A stretch of 64,000 nt of DNA from F23-B02 sp963625655 (GCA_963625655.1 CAVFTS010000005.1:1-64000), one strand, 5' to 3'; positions 7,145 through 16,695 are shown, counted from the first letter of the stretch. The notes: generated from the letters alone by a model not told the origin. A program made the numbers and translations.

Positions 7145-8626
7145 ATGAAATATTTCAGTACAAGAAATTCGATGTACGGTGTCACGGCGGCGGAGGCCAT
7201 TGCCAAGGGACTTGCCCCCGACGGCGGACTGTTCGTCCCGGAATCGGTGCCGCAGCTTGACAGGGACGAGATCGCAGCCCTGTGCGATATGGACTACTGC
7301 GGCAGAGCGGTTTACATAATGTCAAAGTATCTTGAAGATTTCAGCGGGGAGGAGCTTAAGACGCTGTGCGCTTCGGCATACGGCAGCGGCTTTGACTGTG
7401 ATGCGGTGGCGCCCCTCAGAGTGCTTAACGGCACAACTGCGGTTCTTGAGCTTTGGCACGGACCGACCTGTGCATTCAAGGATATGGCGCTCCAGCTTCT
7501 CCCGCATCTGCTTACGGCGTCGCTGAAAAAGTGCGGGGAGGAACGCAACGTCTGCATCCTTGTCGCCACGAGCGGTGACACGGGCAAGGCGGCGCTTGAG
7601 GGCTTTGCCGACGTTCCGTGCACCAAAATTCAGGTATTTTATCCGAACGATGGCGTATCGGAGGCACAGAAGCTGCAAATGATAACCCAGACTGGCAAAA
7701 ACGTCGGCGTTACCGCAGTCGTCGGCAATTTTGACGATGCCCAGAGCGGCGTAAAAAGAATATTCTCCGATGCCGATTTTGCGGCAAAGCTGACCGAGCG
7801 GGGCTACTTCCTGTCCTCGGCAAACTCCATCAACTGGGGCAGACTGCTTCCGCAGATAGTTTATTACTTCTCGGCGTACTGCGACTTCGTGAAGTCGGGC
7901 AGCATAGCATTGGGTGACACCGTTGACTTTTCCGTGCCGACGGGCAATTTCGGCAACATTCTTGCCGGATGGTATGCCCGCAGCATGGGTCTGCCGGTCG
8001 GCAGGCTGCTGTGCGCATCCAACGCAAACAACGTGCTCAGCGATTTTCTGGCAAGCGGTTGCTATGACAGAAACAGAGCCTTTCACAATACGCTGTCTCC
8101 GTCCATGGACATCCTTGTTTCCAGCAACCTTGAACGTCTGCTCTGCAACCTGTCCGGCAGCACGGAGGAGACCGCCGAGTATATGAAGCAGCTTTCCGAG
8201 ACGGGACGCTACACCGTTTCACCCAAGCTTAAAGCCGCAATCGGCGAGTGCTTTGTCGGAGGCTGCTGCTCGGATCCCGAAACGCTTGAGACGATAAAGA
8301 GCGTTTGGGATAATGATTCCTACCTCATGGATACGCACACGGCGGTCGCATATAAGGTGCTGGCCGATGTACGCAGCGATGAGAGCACTGAGCGTCCCTG
8401 CATTGTCGTTTCCACGGCAAGCCCGTTTAAGTTCAGCGACAGCGTTTTGAAGGCGCTCGGCGACAACGCCGAAAAGGGCGGAGCCGAGCTTATTGAAAGG
8501 CTGTCCGAGGTCAGCGGTATCGAGGCTCCTCTGCCGCTGTGCGGTCTGACCGAAAGAGAAGTCCGTTTTAAAGACATCATTCCTCCGTGCGTAATGAAGA
8601 CTGCGGTCGATGAGTTTTTAAAATGA
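7145..8626 (+). CDS. thrC: Threonine synthase
   Basis: This 493-residue PLP enzyme converts O-phosphohomoserine to threonine. The N-terminal FSTRNS and APDGGLFVPE segments and the PLP lysine K112 in FKDMALQL identify the long ThrC class. The phosphate-binding ATSGDTGKAAL and the downstream NSINWGRLLPQ motif agree. The start at 7145 has a GAGGTG ribosome site inside the end of yraN. No other threonine-pathway gene is near. It is the last plus-strand gene before the minus-strand DUF1540 gene. Confidence 0.95.
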   Translation: MKYFSTRNSMYGVTAAEAIAKGLAPDGGLFVPESVPQLDRDEIAALCDMDYCGRAVYIMSKYLEDFSGEELKTLCASAYGSGFDCDAVAPLRVLNGTTAVLELWHGPTCAFKDMALQLLPHLLTASLKKCGEERNVCILVATSGDTGKAALEGFADVPCTKIQVFYPNDGVSEAQKLQMITQTGKNVGVTAVVGNFDDAQSGVKRIFSDADFAAKLTERGYFLSSANSINWGRLLPQIVYYFSAYCDFVKSGSIALGDTVDFSVPTGNFGNILAGWYARSMGLPVGRLLCASNANNVLSDFLASGCYDRNRAFHNTLSPSMDILVSSNLERLLCNLSGSTEETAEYMKQLSETGRYTVSPKLKAAIGECFVGGCCSDPETLETIKSVWDNDSYLMDTHTAVAYKVLADVRSDESTERPCIVVSTASPFKFSDSVLKALGDNAEKGGAELIERLSEVSGIEAPLPLCGLTEREVRFKDIIPPCVMKTAVDEFLK

Positions 8627-8631
8627 TATGT

Positions 8632-8647
8632 ACGGGATTTCTCCCGT
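8632..8647 (-). terminator. Weak hairpin after the DUF1540 gene
   Basis: ACGGGA/TCCCGT forms a 6-bp stem with a GAAA loop on the minus strand, followed by an interrupted T-rich tract. It lies just downstream of the minus-strand DUF1540 gene and could be its terminator, but the T-run is poor. Confidence 0.35.
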
Positions 8648-8651
8648 GTGC

Positions 8652-8834
8652 TCAGTCGCAGCAGCCTCTGGGACAGAAGGTGGAGCAGTAAGTCTCGGAC
8701 TTGGTGGTAGCCTTGTCGTTCTGTACGCTGATGTGAGAAGCGGAGCACTTGCTGTCGATGGTGTTGTACTTGCACTGGCTTACGTCGCAACCGACGCCGG
8801 TGATCTCGTTGTTTCTGATCTTTTTGTCATTCAT
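8652..8834 (-). CDS. Small Cys-rich DUF1540 protein
   Basis: This 60-residue protein has seven cysteines (16, 21, 30, 50, 54, 58, 59). They are spaced as in DUF1540: VxCDVxQCKYN, then C30, then YCSTFC. The pattern suggests metal binding, and the family is common in spore-forming Firmicutes without a known role. It ends in CCD, an unusual cysteine-rich tail. A strong GGAGG lies 8-10 bases before the ATG on the minus strand. It is convergent with thrC and divergent from the phosphoesterase gene. Confidence 0.85.
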   Translation of the reverse strand: MNDKKIRNNEITGVGCDVSQCKYNTIDSKCSASHISVQNDKATTKSETYCSTFCPRGCCD

Positions 8835-8913
8835 TTTGAAAAACCTCCGATGTTATAATTGCCTTTGGCGTTTATATTATTTTCGGATCAGACCGGTTTT
8901 ATACGGAGGATAT

Positions 8914-9600
8914 ATGTCACTATATGCTATTGGCGATCTGCACTTGTCCCTCGGCGGCAGCAAGTCGATGGAGGTGTTCGGCGGCAGGTGGGAGGATTAC
9001 GTCCGCAAGCTGTCCGATGGCTTTTCAGGGCTTTGCGAGGACGACCTTACCGTTCTCTGCGGCGACATCAGCTGGGGAATGAGCATGGAGGAATCGCTTG
9101 AGGATTTTCTTTTTATAGACAGATTGCCGGGGAAAAAGCTCATTATAAAAGGCAACCACGATTACTGGTGGTCAACGGCGAGCAAGGCAAAGCGATTTTT
9201 TGCCGACAACGGCATCACTACGATAGACATTCTGCACAACAACAGCTTTGCGTATAAGGATGTCGGCATCTGCGGTACAAGAGGTTGGTTTTATGAGGAG
9301 CTGAAGGGCGATGCTCACGACCGCAAAATAATGCAGCGTGAGAATATGCGCCTTGAGGCGTCGCTCAAATCGGCAGGCGAGGGCAGAAAGTTTGTGTTTC
9401 TGCACTATCCGCCGAAGTACCTCAAATACGACTGCCCGGACATACTCCGGCTCCTTGACGAATACGGGGTCGAGCTTTGCTGCTATGGGCATCTTCATGC
9501 CGCAAGCTGTGCCTGTTCCTTTAACGGCAAGCTTAATGACACGCAATTTCGCCTCGTATCCGCCGACTATGTGAATTTTACCCCGCAAAAATTGCTTTAA
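8914..9600 (+). CDS. Calcineurin-like metallophosphoesterase
   Basis: This 228-residue protein shows the full metallophosphoesterase motif set in order: GDLHLS, GDISWG, GNHDYWW, HYPP and YGHLHA. These bind two metals. The substrate is unknown; the family includes YpbG-like phosphoesterases and cyclic-nucleotide phosphodiesterases. The start at 8914 is set by CGGAGGA seven bases upstream. It stands alone between the divergent DUF1540 gene and the independently promoted tig gene. Confidence 0.9.
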   Translation: MSLYAIGDLHLSLGGSKSMEVFGGRWEDYVRKLSDGFSGLCEDDLTVLCGDISWGMSMEESLEDFLFIDRLPGKKLIIKGNHDYWWSTASKAKRFFADNGITTIDILHNNSFAYKDVGICGTRGWFYEELKGDAHDRKIMQRENMRLEASLKSAGEGRKFVFLHYPPKYLKYDCPDILRLLDEYGVELCCYGHLHAASCACSFNGKLNDTQFRLVSADYVNFTPQKLL

Positions 9601-9626
9601 ATAATGTATATTTTAAAATAAAAACA

Positions 9627-9655
9627 TTGCTTTTGCCGCTATTATCTGCTATTAT
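9627..9655 (+). promoter_or_regulatory. Sigma-A promoter of tig-clpP-clpX-lon
   Basis: TTGCTT (9627-9632) and TATTAT (9650-9655) are 17 bases apart with a TG at the extended -10 position. It lies about 40 bases before the tig start and a strong AGGAGGA ribosome site. Confidence 0.8.
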
Positions 9656-9696
9656 GCATAAGTGTTTGCAAGAACATTTTAGGAGGAAGTCAGTAA

Positions 9697-10992
9697 ATGA
9701 TTATTAGGAACGTTGAAAACAAAGAAAACAAGACCGCCGAGGTCAAGGTCGAAATTGATTCTGCCGAGTTTGAATCTGCCGTAAACGCAGCTTACAAAAA
9801 GAATAAGAATTCCATCAGCATCCCCGGCTTCAGAAAGGGCAAGGCTCCCCGTGCCGTCATCGAAGGTATGTACGGTCCCGAAGTCTTCTATCAGGATGCC
9901 ATCGACGATCTTTGCCCCCAGGCATACGGCTATGCGGTCGATAACGCCGAGCTGAGGATCATTGGCACTCCCTCTATCACGGACGTTGATCTTGCAGAGG
10001 ACAAGACCCTCTCCGTTACCTTCTCCCTTGAGCTTTATCCGCAGGTCACTCTCGGTGAATATAAGAACCTCTCCGCACCCAAGATGTCTGCCGAAGTCAC
10101 CGACGACGATGTTATGAAGCAGATCCGCAACACCGCAAAGCGCAATGCCCGTATGCTCAGCGTTGATCGTGAGGCACAGATGGGCGACACCGCCAACATC
10201 GACTTTGACGGATACCTCGACGGTGAGCGTTTCGACGGCGGCAAGGCAGAAGGCTTTGATCTTGAGCTTGGCTCCGGCTCCTTCGTTCCCGGCTTTGAGG
10301 AGCAGGTCGTCGGCATGAACATCGGTGAGGAGAAGGACATTGACATTACCTTCCCCGAAGATTATGTCGAGAATCTTGCCGGTAAAGCAGTCGTTTTCAA
10401 GGTAAAGCTCAACAGCCTTACCTGCCCGGAGCTTCCCGAGCTTGACGACGATTTCGCTCAGGATGTTTCCGAGTTCGATACCTTTGACGAGTACAAGGCC
10501 GACGTTCGCAGCAGCATGGAAAAGGCAAAGAGTGATGAGGCAGACGCCAAGTTCCGCACCGAGATTATGACTCAGGCATGCGACAATCTCGTTGTCGACG
10601 TTCCCGAAACCATGATCGACATGAAGCTCAACGAGATACTCCGCAACTATGCCGCCAACTTCGGCGTCAGCGGAGATGACGTTAAGACCGAGGATCTCAT
10701 GAAGCTTATGGGTCTTGACAAGGACACCGTCGATGCGACTCTGCGTCCCGCAGCTGTGTATCAGGTAAAGCAGGAGCTTCTGCTTGAGGCCGTTGTAGCC
10801 GCCGAGAACATTGAAGTTACCGACGAGGACACCGACGAGTACATCAAGGGTGCGGCCGAGACCGTCAACGCAAAGCCCGAAGACATTCTGAACTACTTTG
10901 GAATGGACTTCATCAGAAACGAGTTCAAAAAGGAAAAAGCAACAAAGATAATCATTGAATCGGCAAACGTATCCGAGGGTGAAGCCGAATAA
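9697..10992 (+). CDS. tig: Trigger factor
   Basis: This 431-residue chaperone binds the ribosome exit tunnel and has peptidyl-prolyl isomerase activity. The ribosome-binding signature appears as GFRKGKAPRAVIE (about residues 46-58). The FKBP-type domain follows (about 155-240) with GDTANIDFDGYLDG and GSFVPGFEEQ. The rest is the helical chaperone domain. The length matches the family. It is first in the proteostasis cluster tig-clpP-clpX-lon, an order widely conserved in bacteria. Confidence 0.97.
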   Translation: MIIRNVENKENKTAEVKVEIDSAEFESAVNAAYKKNKNSISIPGFRKGKAPRAVIEGMYGPEVFYQDAIDDLCPQAYGYAVDNAELRIIGTPSITDVDLAEDKTLSVTFSLELYPQVTLGEYKNLSAPKMSAEVTDDDVMKQIRNTAKRNARMLSVDREAQMGDTANIDFDGYLDGERFDGGKAEGFDLELGSGSFVPGFEEQVVGMNIGEEKDIDITFPEDYVENLAGKAVVFKVKLNSLTCPELPELDDDFAQDVSEFDTFDEYKADVRSSMEKAKSDEADAKFRTEIMTQACDNLVVDVPETMIDMKLNEILRNYAANFGVSGDDVKTEDLMKLMGLDKDTVDATLRPAAVYQVKQELLLEAVVAAENIEVTDEDTDEYIKGAAETVNAKPEDILNYFGMDFIRNEFKKEKATKIIIESANVSEGEAE

Positions 10993-11053
10993 AGCAAACC
11001 GCATTTGGATATGATCTCCTGGATGAGCGAAATATGTAAAGGAGACTTATGTT

Positions 11054-11635
11054 ATGAGTTTGGTACCTTATGTAGTTGAACAGACAAGCAGAGGAGAGCG
11101 CTCCTACGACATTTTTTCAAGACTTCTCAACGACCGCATAATCATGCTGTCCGAGGAGGTCAACGACGCAACAGCAAGCCTCGTCGTAGCACAGCTTCTC
11201 TATCTCGAGGCGCAGGATCCCGACAAGGACATACAGTTTTATATAAACAGCCCCGGCGGAAGCGTTACTGCGGGTATGGCAATATACGACACCATGCAGT
11301 ATATAAAGCCCGATGTTTCCACCATATGCATCGGTCTTGCGGCGTCCATGGGCGCATTCCTGCTGTCGAGCGGAGCAAAGGGCAAGCGTCTTGCACTGCC
11401 CAACTCCGAGATCATGATACATCAACCTTCCGGCGGAAGTCAGGGTCAGTGTACCGATATTCAGATTCAGGCCGAACAGATTCTGAAGATAAAGCGCAAT
11501 CTCAACCGTATTCTTGCCGACAACACCGGCAAGGCGATCGAGACCATTGAGCGTGACTGTGAGAGAGACCACTTCATGTCCGCACAGGAAGCCATGGAAT
11601 ACGGTCTTATTGACAAAGTGATTGCCAAACGCTGA
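11054..11635 (+). CDS. clpP: ATP-dependent Clp protease, proteolytic subunit
   Basis: This 193-residue serine protease has the triad S98 (LAASMGA), H123 (MIHQP) and D172 (ERDH). It forms the tetradecameric chamber fed by ClpX, encoded next. The start has an AAAGGAGA site. No leader propeptide is obvious beyond the first few residues. A 10-bp hairpin sits between clpP and clpX. Confidence 0.97.
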   Translation: MSLVPYVVEQTSRGERSYDIFSRLLNDRIIMLSEEVNDATASLVVAQLLYLEAQDPDKDIQFYINSPGGSVTAGMAIYDTMQYIKPDVSTICIGLAASMGAFLLSSGAKGKRLALPNSEIMIHQPSGGSQGQCTDIQIQAEQILKIKRNLNRILADNTGKAIETIERDCERDHFMSAQEAMEYGLIDKVIAKR

Positions 11636-11638
11636 ACG

Positions 11639-11663
11639 ATGGGGGAACAAACCGTTCCCCCAT
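11639..11663 (+). other. Intercistronic hairpin between clpP and clpX
   Basis: ATGGGGGAAC (11639-11648) and GTTCCCCCAT (11654-11663) form a perfect 10-bp stem with a 5-base loop. No T-run follows directly; a T7 stretch lies 24 bases on. It could stabilise the clpP mRNA end or cause partial termination. Confidence 0.5.
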
Positions 11664-11702
11664 ATTTGGCTTAATTATGATTTGTTTTTTTGAGGTATAA
11701 AC

Positions 11703-12947
11703 ATGGCAAGAACCGATGAAAGAAAGAGTATCCGCTGCTCCTTCTGCGGCAAAACGCAGAATCAGGTCGGCAGGCTTATTGCGGGCAACGGTGCATATAT
11801 TTGCGACGAGTGTATTCAGCTTTGTATGAGCATAATCGGCGAGGATCTTGAGGCGCCGATGCACGATAACGACGGCAACAGGATTAGCTTTGAAACGCTG
11901 CCCAAGCCCGCCGAGATCAAGAAAAAGCTTGACGAATATATTGTCGGACAGGACAGGGCAAAGGTCGTCCTCTCCGTGGCGGTGTACAACCATTATAAGA
12001 GGATCCTTTACGCCGGAGATAACGACGTAGAGCTTCAAAAGAGCAACATTCTCCTCATCGGTCCCACCGGCAGCGGCAAGACCCTGTTTGCGCAGTCGCT
12101 TGCGAAGATGCTGAATGTTCCGTTTGCGATCGCCGATGCGACGACGCTCACTGAAGCGGGCTACGTCGGCGAAGACGTGGAGAATATTCTTCTGCGTCTG
12201 CTCCAAGCCGCCGATTTCGACGTGGAGCGTGCCGAGAACGGCATAATTTACATTGACGAGATAGACAAAATCGCCCGAAAGAGCGAAAATACATCCATAA
12301 CGAGAGACGTTTCCGGCGAGGGCGTGCAGCAGGCTCTGCTCAAGCTGCTTGAGGGAACTGTCGCAAACGTACCCCCGCAGGGCGGCAGAAAGCACCCGCA
12401 TCAGGAGTTTATCAAGGTCGATACAACCAACATTCTCTTTATCTGCGGCGGTGCCTTTGACGGACTGGACAAGATAATCGAAAAGCGCACCGACAAAAAG
12501 AGCATCGGCTTCGGCGCCGAGATACGTTCTTCCGGTGAGGCCGACGTCGGCGACCTTTTAGCGCAGGCACAGCAGCACGATCTTCTCAAGTTCGGCATCA
12601 TTCCGGAGCTTATCGGACGTCTGCCCGTTATCGCACCGCTCAATTCTCTCAAGAGAGAGGACCTTGTGCGCATCCTGACCGTGCCGAAAAACGCAATGAC
12701 CCGTCAGTATGAGGCGCTGATGAGTTACGACGGCGTTGAGCTTGAATACGAACCCGCTGCGCTTGAAGCCATTGCAGACAAAGCGATCGAGATGAAGATC
12801 GGCGCAAGGGGACTCCGCAGCGTGATGGAAAGCATAATGACCGACATAATGTACGGAGTTCCGTCCGAAAAGGACATTGCCAAGGTCATTGTGACGGCAG
12901 ACTGTGTGAACAACAACACCAGCCCCGAAATAATTCGCAACAATTGA
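11703..12947 (+). CDS. clpX: ATP-dependent Clp protease, ATP-binding subunit ClpX
   Basis: This 414-residue AAA+ unfoldase delivers substrates to ClpP. The N-terminal C4 zinc finger (CSFCGK and CDECIQLC) is followed by Walker A GPTGSGKT (from residue 120), Walker B IIYIDEIDKI and the sensor and pore motifs typical of ClpX. The length is typical. The start is preceded by TGAGGTA. It is transcribed with clpP and lon. Confidence 0.97.
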   Translation: MARTDERKSIRCSFCGKTQNQVGRLIAGNGAYICDECIQLCMSIIGEDLEAPMHDNDGNRISFETLPKPAEIKKKLDEYIVGQDRAKVVLSVAVYNHYKRILYAGDNDVELQKSNILLIGPTGSGKTLFAQSLAKMLNVPFAIADATTLTEAGYVGEDVENILLRLLQAADFDVERAENGIIYIDEIDKIARKSENTSITRDVSGEGVQQALLKLLEGTVANVPPQGGRKHPHQEFIKVDTTNILFICGGAFDGLDKIIEKRTDKKSIGFGAEIRSSGEADVGDLLAQAQQHDLLKFGIIPELIGRLPVIAPLNSLKREDLVRILTVPKNAMTRQYEALMSYDGVELEYEPAALEAIADKAIEMKIGARGLRSVMESIMTDIMYGVPSEKDIAKVIVTADCVNNNTSPEIIRNN

Positions 12948-12953
12948 TACTTT

Positions 12954-12990
12954 GTGCAGGACGGGGTATGGTCTCGCCCTGCACGTTTTA
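12954..12990 (+). other. Intercistronic hairpin between clpX and lon
   Basis: GTGCAGG (12954-12960) and CCTGCAC (12978-12984) form a stem, followed by GTTTTA. It resembles a weak terminator or attenuator that would lower lon expression relative to clpX. The short T-run makes full termination unlikely. Confidence 0.45.
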
Positions 12991-13011
12991 TATCTCCCAA
13001 GGAGGGACATA

Positions 13012-15411
13012 ATGATTAGCAACGATAAATATGCGACAAGAGATCTACCCATACTTGCGCTCAGGGGAATCACCATGTTTCCCGACGTATTTATGGCATT
13101 TAATATTGAGCGCAACCAGTCCCACGCAGCACTGAAGGCGGCGGAGAATACCGATTACGACCTTTTCTTGGTTACTCAGCGTGACGTTTCGTGTGACGCA
13201 CCGACGCAGGACGATCTGTACGAATACGGCGTTGTATGCCACATTACGTCGCTGACGAAAAATTCGACGAATAGCAGCACCGCAAGCGTCGAGGGACTTT
13301 ACAGAGGCAGAATTTTGCGTATCTACGCTGACGAGCCGTGCTTTTTCGGACGCATTGAGCCGATTCCCGATTTCCCGGTATCACGGCCGGACGAAGCGGC
13401 GACGCTTATGCGTGCCTGCCTTGACGCTCTCAAAGCAAACGAACAGCTTGTCGAGGGCGCAAACCCGATGCAGATGTTCAACGTGATGGTTGCAAAGGAG
13501 CCCGGCATTCTTTCAAACAGAGTGGCGCAGACGCTGAATCTGTTCTACACCGACAAGCAGAATCTGCTCGAGGAGCTTGACCCCGTGATGCGTCTTGAGA
13601 TGTTGATGGACTACATCCGTCAGCTTGGCTGCGTTCTTGTCTACGAGCAGGAGCTTAATGCCGCAACGAATGATCAGGTCAACAAAAGCCAGCGTGAATA
13701 CTATCTGCGTGAGCAGATGAAGGTCATTCAGCATGAGCTGGGTGAGGACGGTACCGATGACGAGATCTCCGAATACAGAAGCGGAATCAAGGCCTTGAAG
13801 CTTGACGAGACCTCGGAGGAAAAGCTTTTAAAGGAAGTGTCACATCTTGCAAAGCAGCCCTTCGGCTCTGCCGAGGGCAGCGTTATCCGCAATTATCTTG
13901 ACCTTTGCCTTGAACTGCCGTGGAATGAAAAAACCGTTGAGCAGACCGATATTGCGGTGGCGAGAAAGCAACTTGACGACGACCATTTCGGGCTTGAAAA
14001 GATCAAGGAACGTATAATCGAATACCTTGCGGTGCGGCAGCTTGCTCCCGACTCCGATGGTGCGATACTCTGCCTTGTCGGCCCTCCGGGAACCGGCAAA
14101 ACGAGCATTGCCATGAGCGTTGCTAAGGCACTTAACCGCAAGCTTGTGCGCATATCGCTCGGCGGCGTTGACGACGAAGCTGAGATAAGAGGTCACCGCA
14201 AGACCTACATCGGCTCCATGCCCGGCAGAATAATTGCGGGACTCAATACCGCAAAGTCCTCAAATCCGCTCATGGTTTTGGATGAGATCGACAAGCTCAA
14301 TTCGAGCCACAAAGGAGACCCCGCCTCGGCTTTGCTTGAGGTCCTTGACCCGGAGCAGAACAAGAAATTTCGGGATAACTACCTTGAGATTCCCTTTGAT
14401 CTTTCAAACGTTTTCTTCATTGCAACGGCCAACACAACCGATACCGTTCCGAGAGCGCTTCTCGACAGGATGGAGATCATTCGTCTTTCGAGCTATACGG
14501 ACGAGGAAAAGCTTTGCATTGCCAAGAATTATCTTGTACCGAAGCAGCGCAAAAAGCACGGGCTCAAGTCGGCACAGCTCAAAGTCAGCGACGATGCCAT
14601 AAGAGAGATCATCACGCTTTATACCAGAGAGTCCGGTGTCAGAGAGCTTGAAAGATGCATCGCCTCCGTTTGCAGAAAAACGGTCGTACTGCTTTCCGAG
14701 GGTGCAAAAAAGAGCGTGTCATTAAGAGCGGGTTCACTGCAGCAGTACCTCGGTTCGCCCAAGTTTAAGCCCGAGCAGATTCGCCGAAACGACGAGGTCG
14801 GGCTTGTCAGAGGTCTTGCGTGGACGGCTGCCGGCGGTGAGGTGCTTGATGTTGAGGCGGCGATCGTTCCGGGTACCGGGAAGCTTGAGCTTACCGGTAA
14901 TCTCGGCGACGTTATGAAGGAGTCCTGCCATGCGGCGCTGACCTATATAAGGAGCCGCACGGCGGTCTTTGGGATCGACCCCGATTTTTATAAGAACTAC
15001 GACATTCATCTTCACTTCCCGGAAGGCGCCGTTCCCAAGGACGGTCCCTCCGCCGGAATAACGGTCACCGTCGCAATGGTCTCGGCGCTCACCGGAATGC
15101 CCGTGCGCTACGATGTTGCCATGACGGGTGAGATCAGTCTCAGAGGTCGTGTCATGCCAATCGGCGGACTGAAGGAAAAGACGATGGCGGCAATGCGCAA
15201 CGGCGTTTCGACGGTCATTATCCCTGCGGGCAACGAGTCCGACCTTTACGAGATTGACCCCAGAGTAAGAGCGGCGCTCAACTTTATATGCGTTGACTCT
15301 GCGGATAATGCGCTTGAGGCGGCGCTTATTAAGCCGCAAAAGCATATGCCGGATATCGTGATACCGACGCAGGCTGCGTCAAAACGGAAGGTAAGTCATG
15401 ACTTCACTTAA
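13012..15411 (+). CDS. lon: ATP-dependent protease Lon
   Basis: This 799-residue protease has an N-terminal LON domain, an AAA+ module with GPPGTGKT from residue 357 and Walker B LMVLDEIDKL, and a C-terminal protease domain with catalytic S680 in PKDGPSAG and a downstream Lys in GLKEKTMAA. It degrades misfolded and regulatory proteins in the cytoplasm. The start at 13012 follows a GGAGGG ribosome site. The last 14 bases overlap engB. Confidence 0.96.
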   Translation: MISNDKYATRDLPILALRGITMFPDVFMAFNIERNQSHAALKAAENTDYDLFLVTQRDVSCDAPTQDDLYEYGVVCHITSLTKNSTNSSTASVEGLYRGRILRIYADEPCFFGRIEPIPDFPVSRPDEAATLMRACLDALKANEQLVEGANPMQMFNVMVAKEPGILSNRVAQTLNLFYTDKQNLLEELDPVMRLEMLMDYIRQLGCVLVYEQELNAATNDQVNKSQREYYLREQMKVIQHELGEDGTDDEISEYRSGIKALKLDETSEEKLLKEVSHLAKQPFGSAEGSVIRNYLDLCLELPWNEKTVEQTDIAVARKQLDDDHFGLEKIKERIIEYLAVRQLAPDSDGAILCLVGPPGTGKTSIAMSVAKALNRKLVRISLGGVDDEAEIRGHRKTYIGSMPGRIIAGLNTAKSSNPLMVLDEIDKLNSSHKGDPASALLEVLDPEQNKKFRDNYLEIPFDLSNVFFIATANTTDTVPRALLDRMEIIRLSSYTDEEKLCIAKNYLVPKQRKKHGLKSAQLKVSDDAIREIITLYTRESGVRELERCIASVCRKTVVLLSEGAKKSVSLRAGSLQQYLGSPKFKPEQIRRNDEVGLVRGLAWTAAGGEVLDVEAAIVPGTGKLELTGNLGDVMKESCHAALTYIRSRTAVFGIDPDFYKNYDIHLHFPEGAVPKDGPSAGITVTVAMVSALTGMPVRYDVAMTGEISLRGRVMPIGGLKEKTMAAMRNGVSTVIIPAGNESDLYEIDPRVRAALNFICVDSADNALEAALIKPQKHMPDIVIPTQAASKRKVSHDFT

Positions 15412-15988
15412 CACAAACAAAGCCGAATTTATAAAATCCGCCGCCTCCGCTTCGGATTTTATCCGGAGCGAAATTCCGGCGATAGTCTTCTCCGGCAAGT
15501 CAAACGTCGGCAAATCGTCCGTCATAAACCGCCTCCTGTGCAGAAAGAATTTTGCGAGAGTCGGCCAGTCGCCCGGAAAAACGATACACGTCAACTACTT
15601 CCTCATCGACGAAAAGGCGTACTTTGTCGATCTGCCGGGCTACGGATATGCGAAGGTCTCCCTAAGCGAAAAAGAGCGCTGGGGCAAGCTCATGGAGAGC
15701 TTTTTCGCAGCGGAAGGGCTTATAACTCTCGGCGTTATGATCGTCGACTCACGGCACAAGCCCACCGCCGACGACGTTACAATGGCACAGTGGTTTGCGG
15801 CGGCGGAGTGTCCTCTCGTGGTCGTTGCCAACAAGGCGGATAAGCTCAAAAAGAGCGAGATCGAATCGAACCTTTCACTCATCCGCACTACGCTGTCGCT
15901 TCCGGATGAGGTTCCCGTGGTGCTGTTTTCCGCCGAAAAGGGAACGGGGAGAGATGCTTTGATGACCGAAATTCTCAAGTATGTCTGA
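15398..15988 (+). CDS. engB: Ribosome biogenesis GTP-binding protein EngB (YsxC)
   Basis: This 196-residue GTPase takes part in 50S assembly. The P-loop GKSNVGKSS, the G3 motif DLPGYGYA and the G4 motif NKADK are all present. The lon-engB adjacency is conserved in Firmicutes, and here the genes overlap by 14 bases. A GGAAGG site precedes the ATG. Confidence 0.95.
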   Translation: MTSLNTNKAEFIKSAASASDFIRSEIPAIVFSGKSNVGKSSVINRLLCRKNFARVGQSPGKTIHVNYFLIDEKAYFVDLPGYGYAKVSLSEKERWGKLMESFFAAEGLITLGVMIVDSRHKPTADDVTMAQWFAAAECPLVVVANKADKLKKSEIESNLSLIRTTLSLPDEVPVVLFSAEKGTGRDALMTEILKYV

Positions 15989-15996
15989 GGTTTGCC

Positions 15997-16689
15997 ATGA
16001 GTTCATTTTCTGACGTCATAAACGGGCTTGACTGGAGTGTTCCTTTGGAAATTCTCGGCTCCGTCATCCCCGCACTCATATGCATAACGCTGCATGAGCT
16101 GAGTCACGGCTACGTTGCGTACCTACTCGGCGACCCGACCGCAAAGCGCATGGGCAGACTGACCTTGAACCCGATAAAGCACATTGACATCGTGGGTCTT
16201 GTTATGATGGCGGTGTTCAAGTTCGGCTGGGCAAAGCCCGTGCCGATCGACTACCGCAATTTTAAGCACCCGAAGCGTGATACTGCGATCACCGCAGCCG
16301 CCGGACCTGTTGCGAACGTCATTATCGCCTGCGTCTTTATGTTCCTGTACGGGCTTCTGTTTCTGCCGCTTACGATGACGGACAACGAAGTCATATCGCA
16401 GTTTTTGCTGAACACGCTCTCTGCCACCGCTTATATAAGTGCGGCTCTTGCCGTATTTAATCTCATCCCCATTCCGCCGCTTGACGGCTCAAAGATTCTT
16501 TTTTCGTTTCTGAGCGACGAGGTCTATATGAAGCTCATGCGTATAGAGCAGTACGGAATGATAATTCTCATCCTGCTTTTTGCTACCGATCTTATGGGCA
16601 ACCCCCTGCAAGCGGCGACGCAATTTGTGATAGACAAGCTGTTTTTCTTTGTCGATTGGGGATTTGAGCTTGGAAAGGCACTGATTTAA
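15997..16689 (+). CDS. Site-2 protease family (M50) membrane protein
   Basis: This 230-residue multi-spanning protein has the zinc motif HELSH (H33, E34, H37) in its first helix and the second M50 motif PPLDGSK near residue 160. It is of the YwhC type, which lacks PDZ or CBS domains. The substrate is unknown. It sits directly before scpA-scpB, as in many Clostridia, but no functional link to condensin is established. Confidence 0.88.
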   Translation: MSSFSDVINGLDWSVPLEILGSVIPALICITLHELSHGYVAYLLGDPTAKRMGRLTLNPIKHIDIVGLVMMAVFKFGWAKPVPIDYRNFKHPKRDTAITAAAGPVANVIIACVFMFLYGLLFLPLTMTDNEVISQFLLNTLSATAYISAALAVFNLIPIPPLDGSKILFSFLSDEVYMKLMRIEQYGMIILILLFATDLMGNPLQAATQFVIDKLFFFVDWGFELGKALI

Positions 16690-16695
16690 AAGCTT

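Noticed and set aside
9679..11004. A 441-codon open frame on the minus strand opposite tig.
   Set aside because: It is a shadow of the trigger factor gene, with no ribosome site and a low-complexity, unrecognisable protein. The same applies to the long minus frames at 24614-25849, 28214-29269 and 30088-31311.
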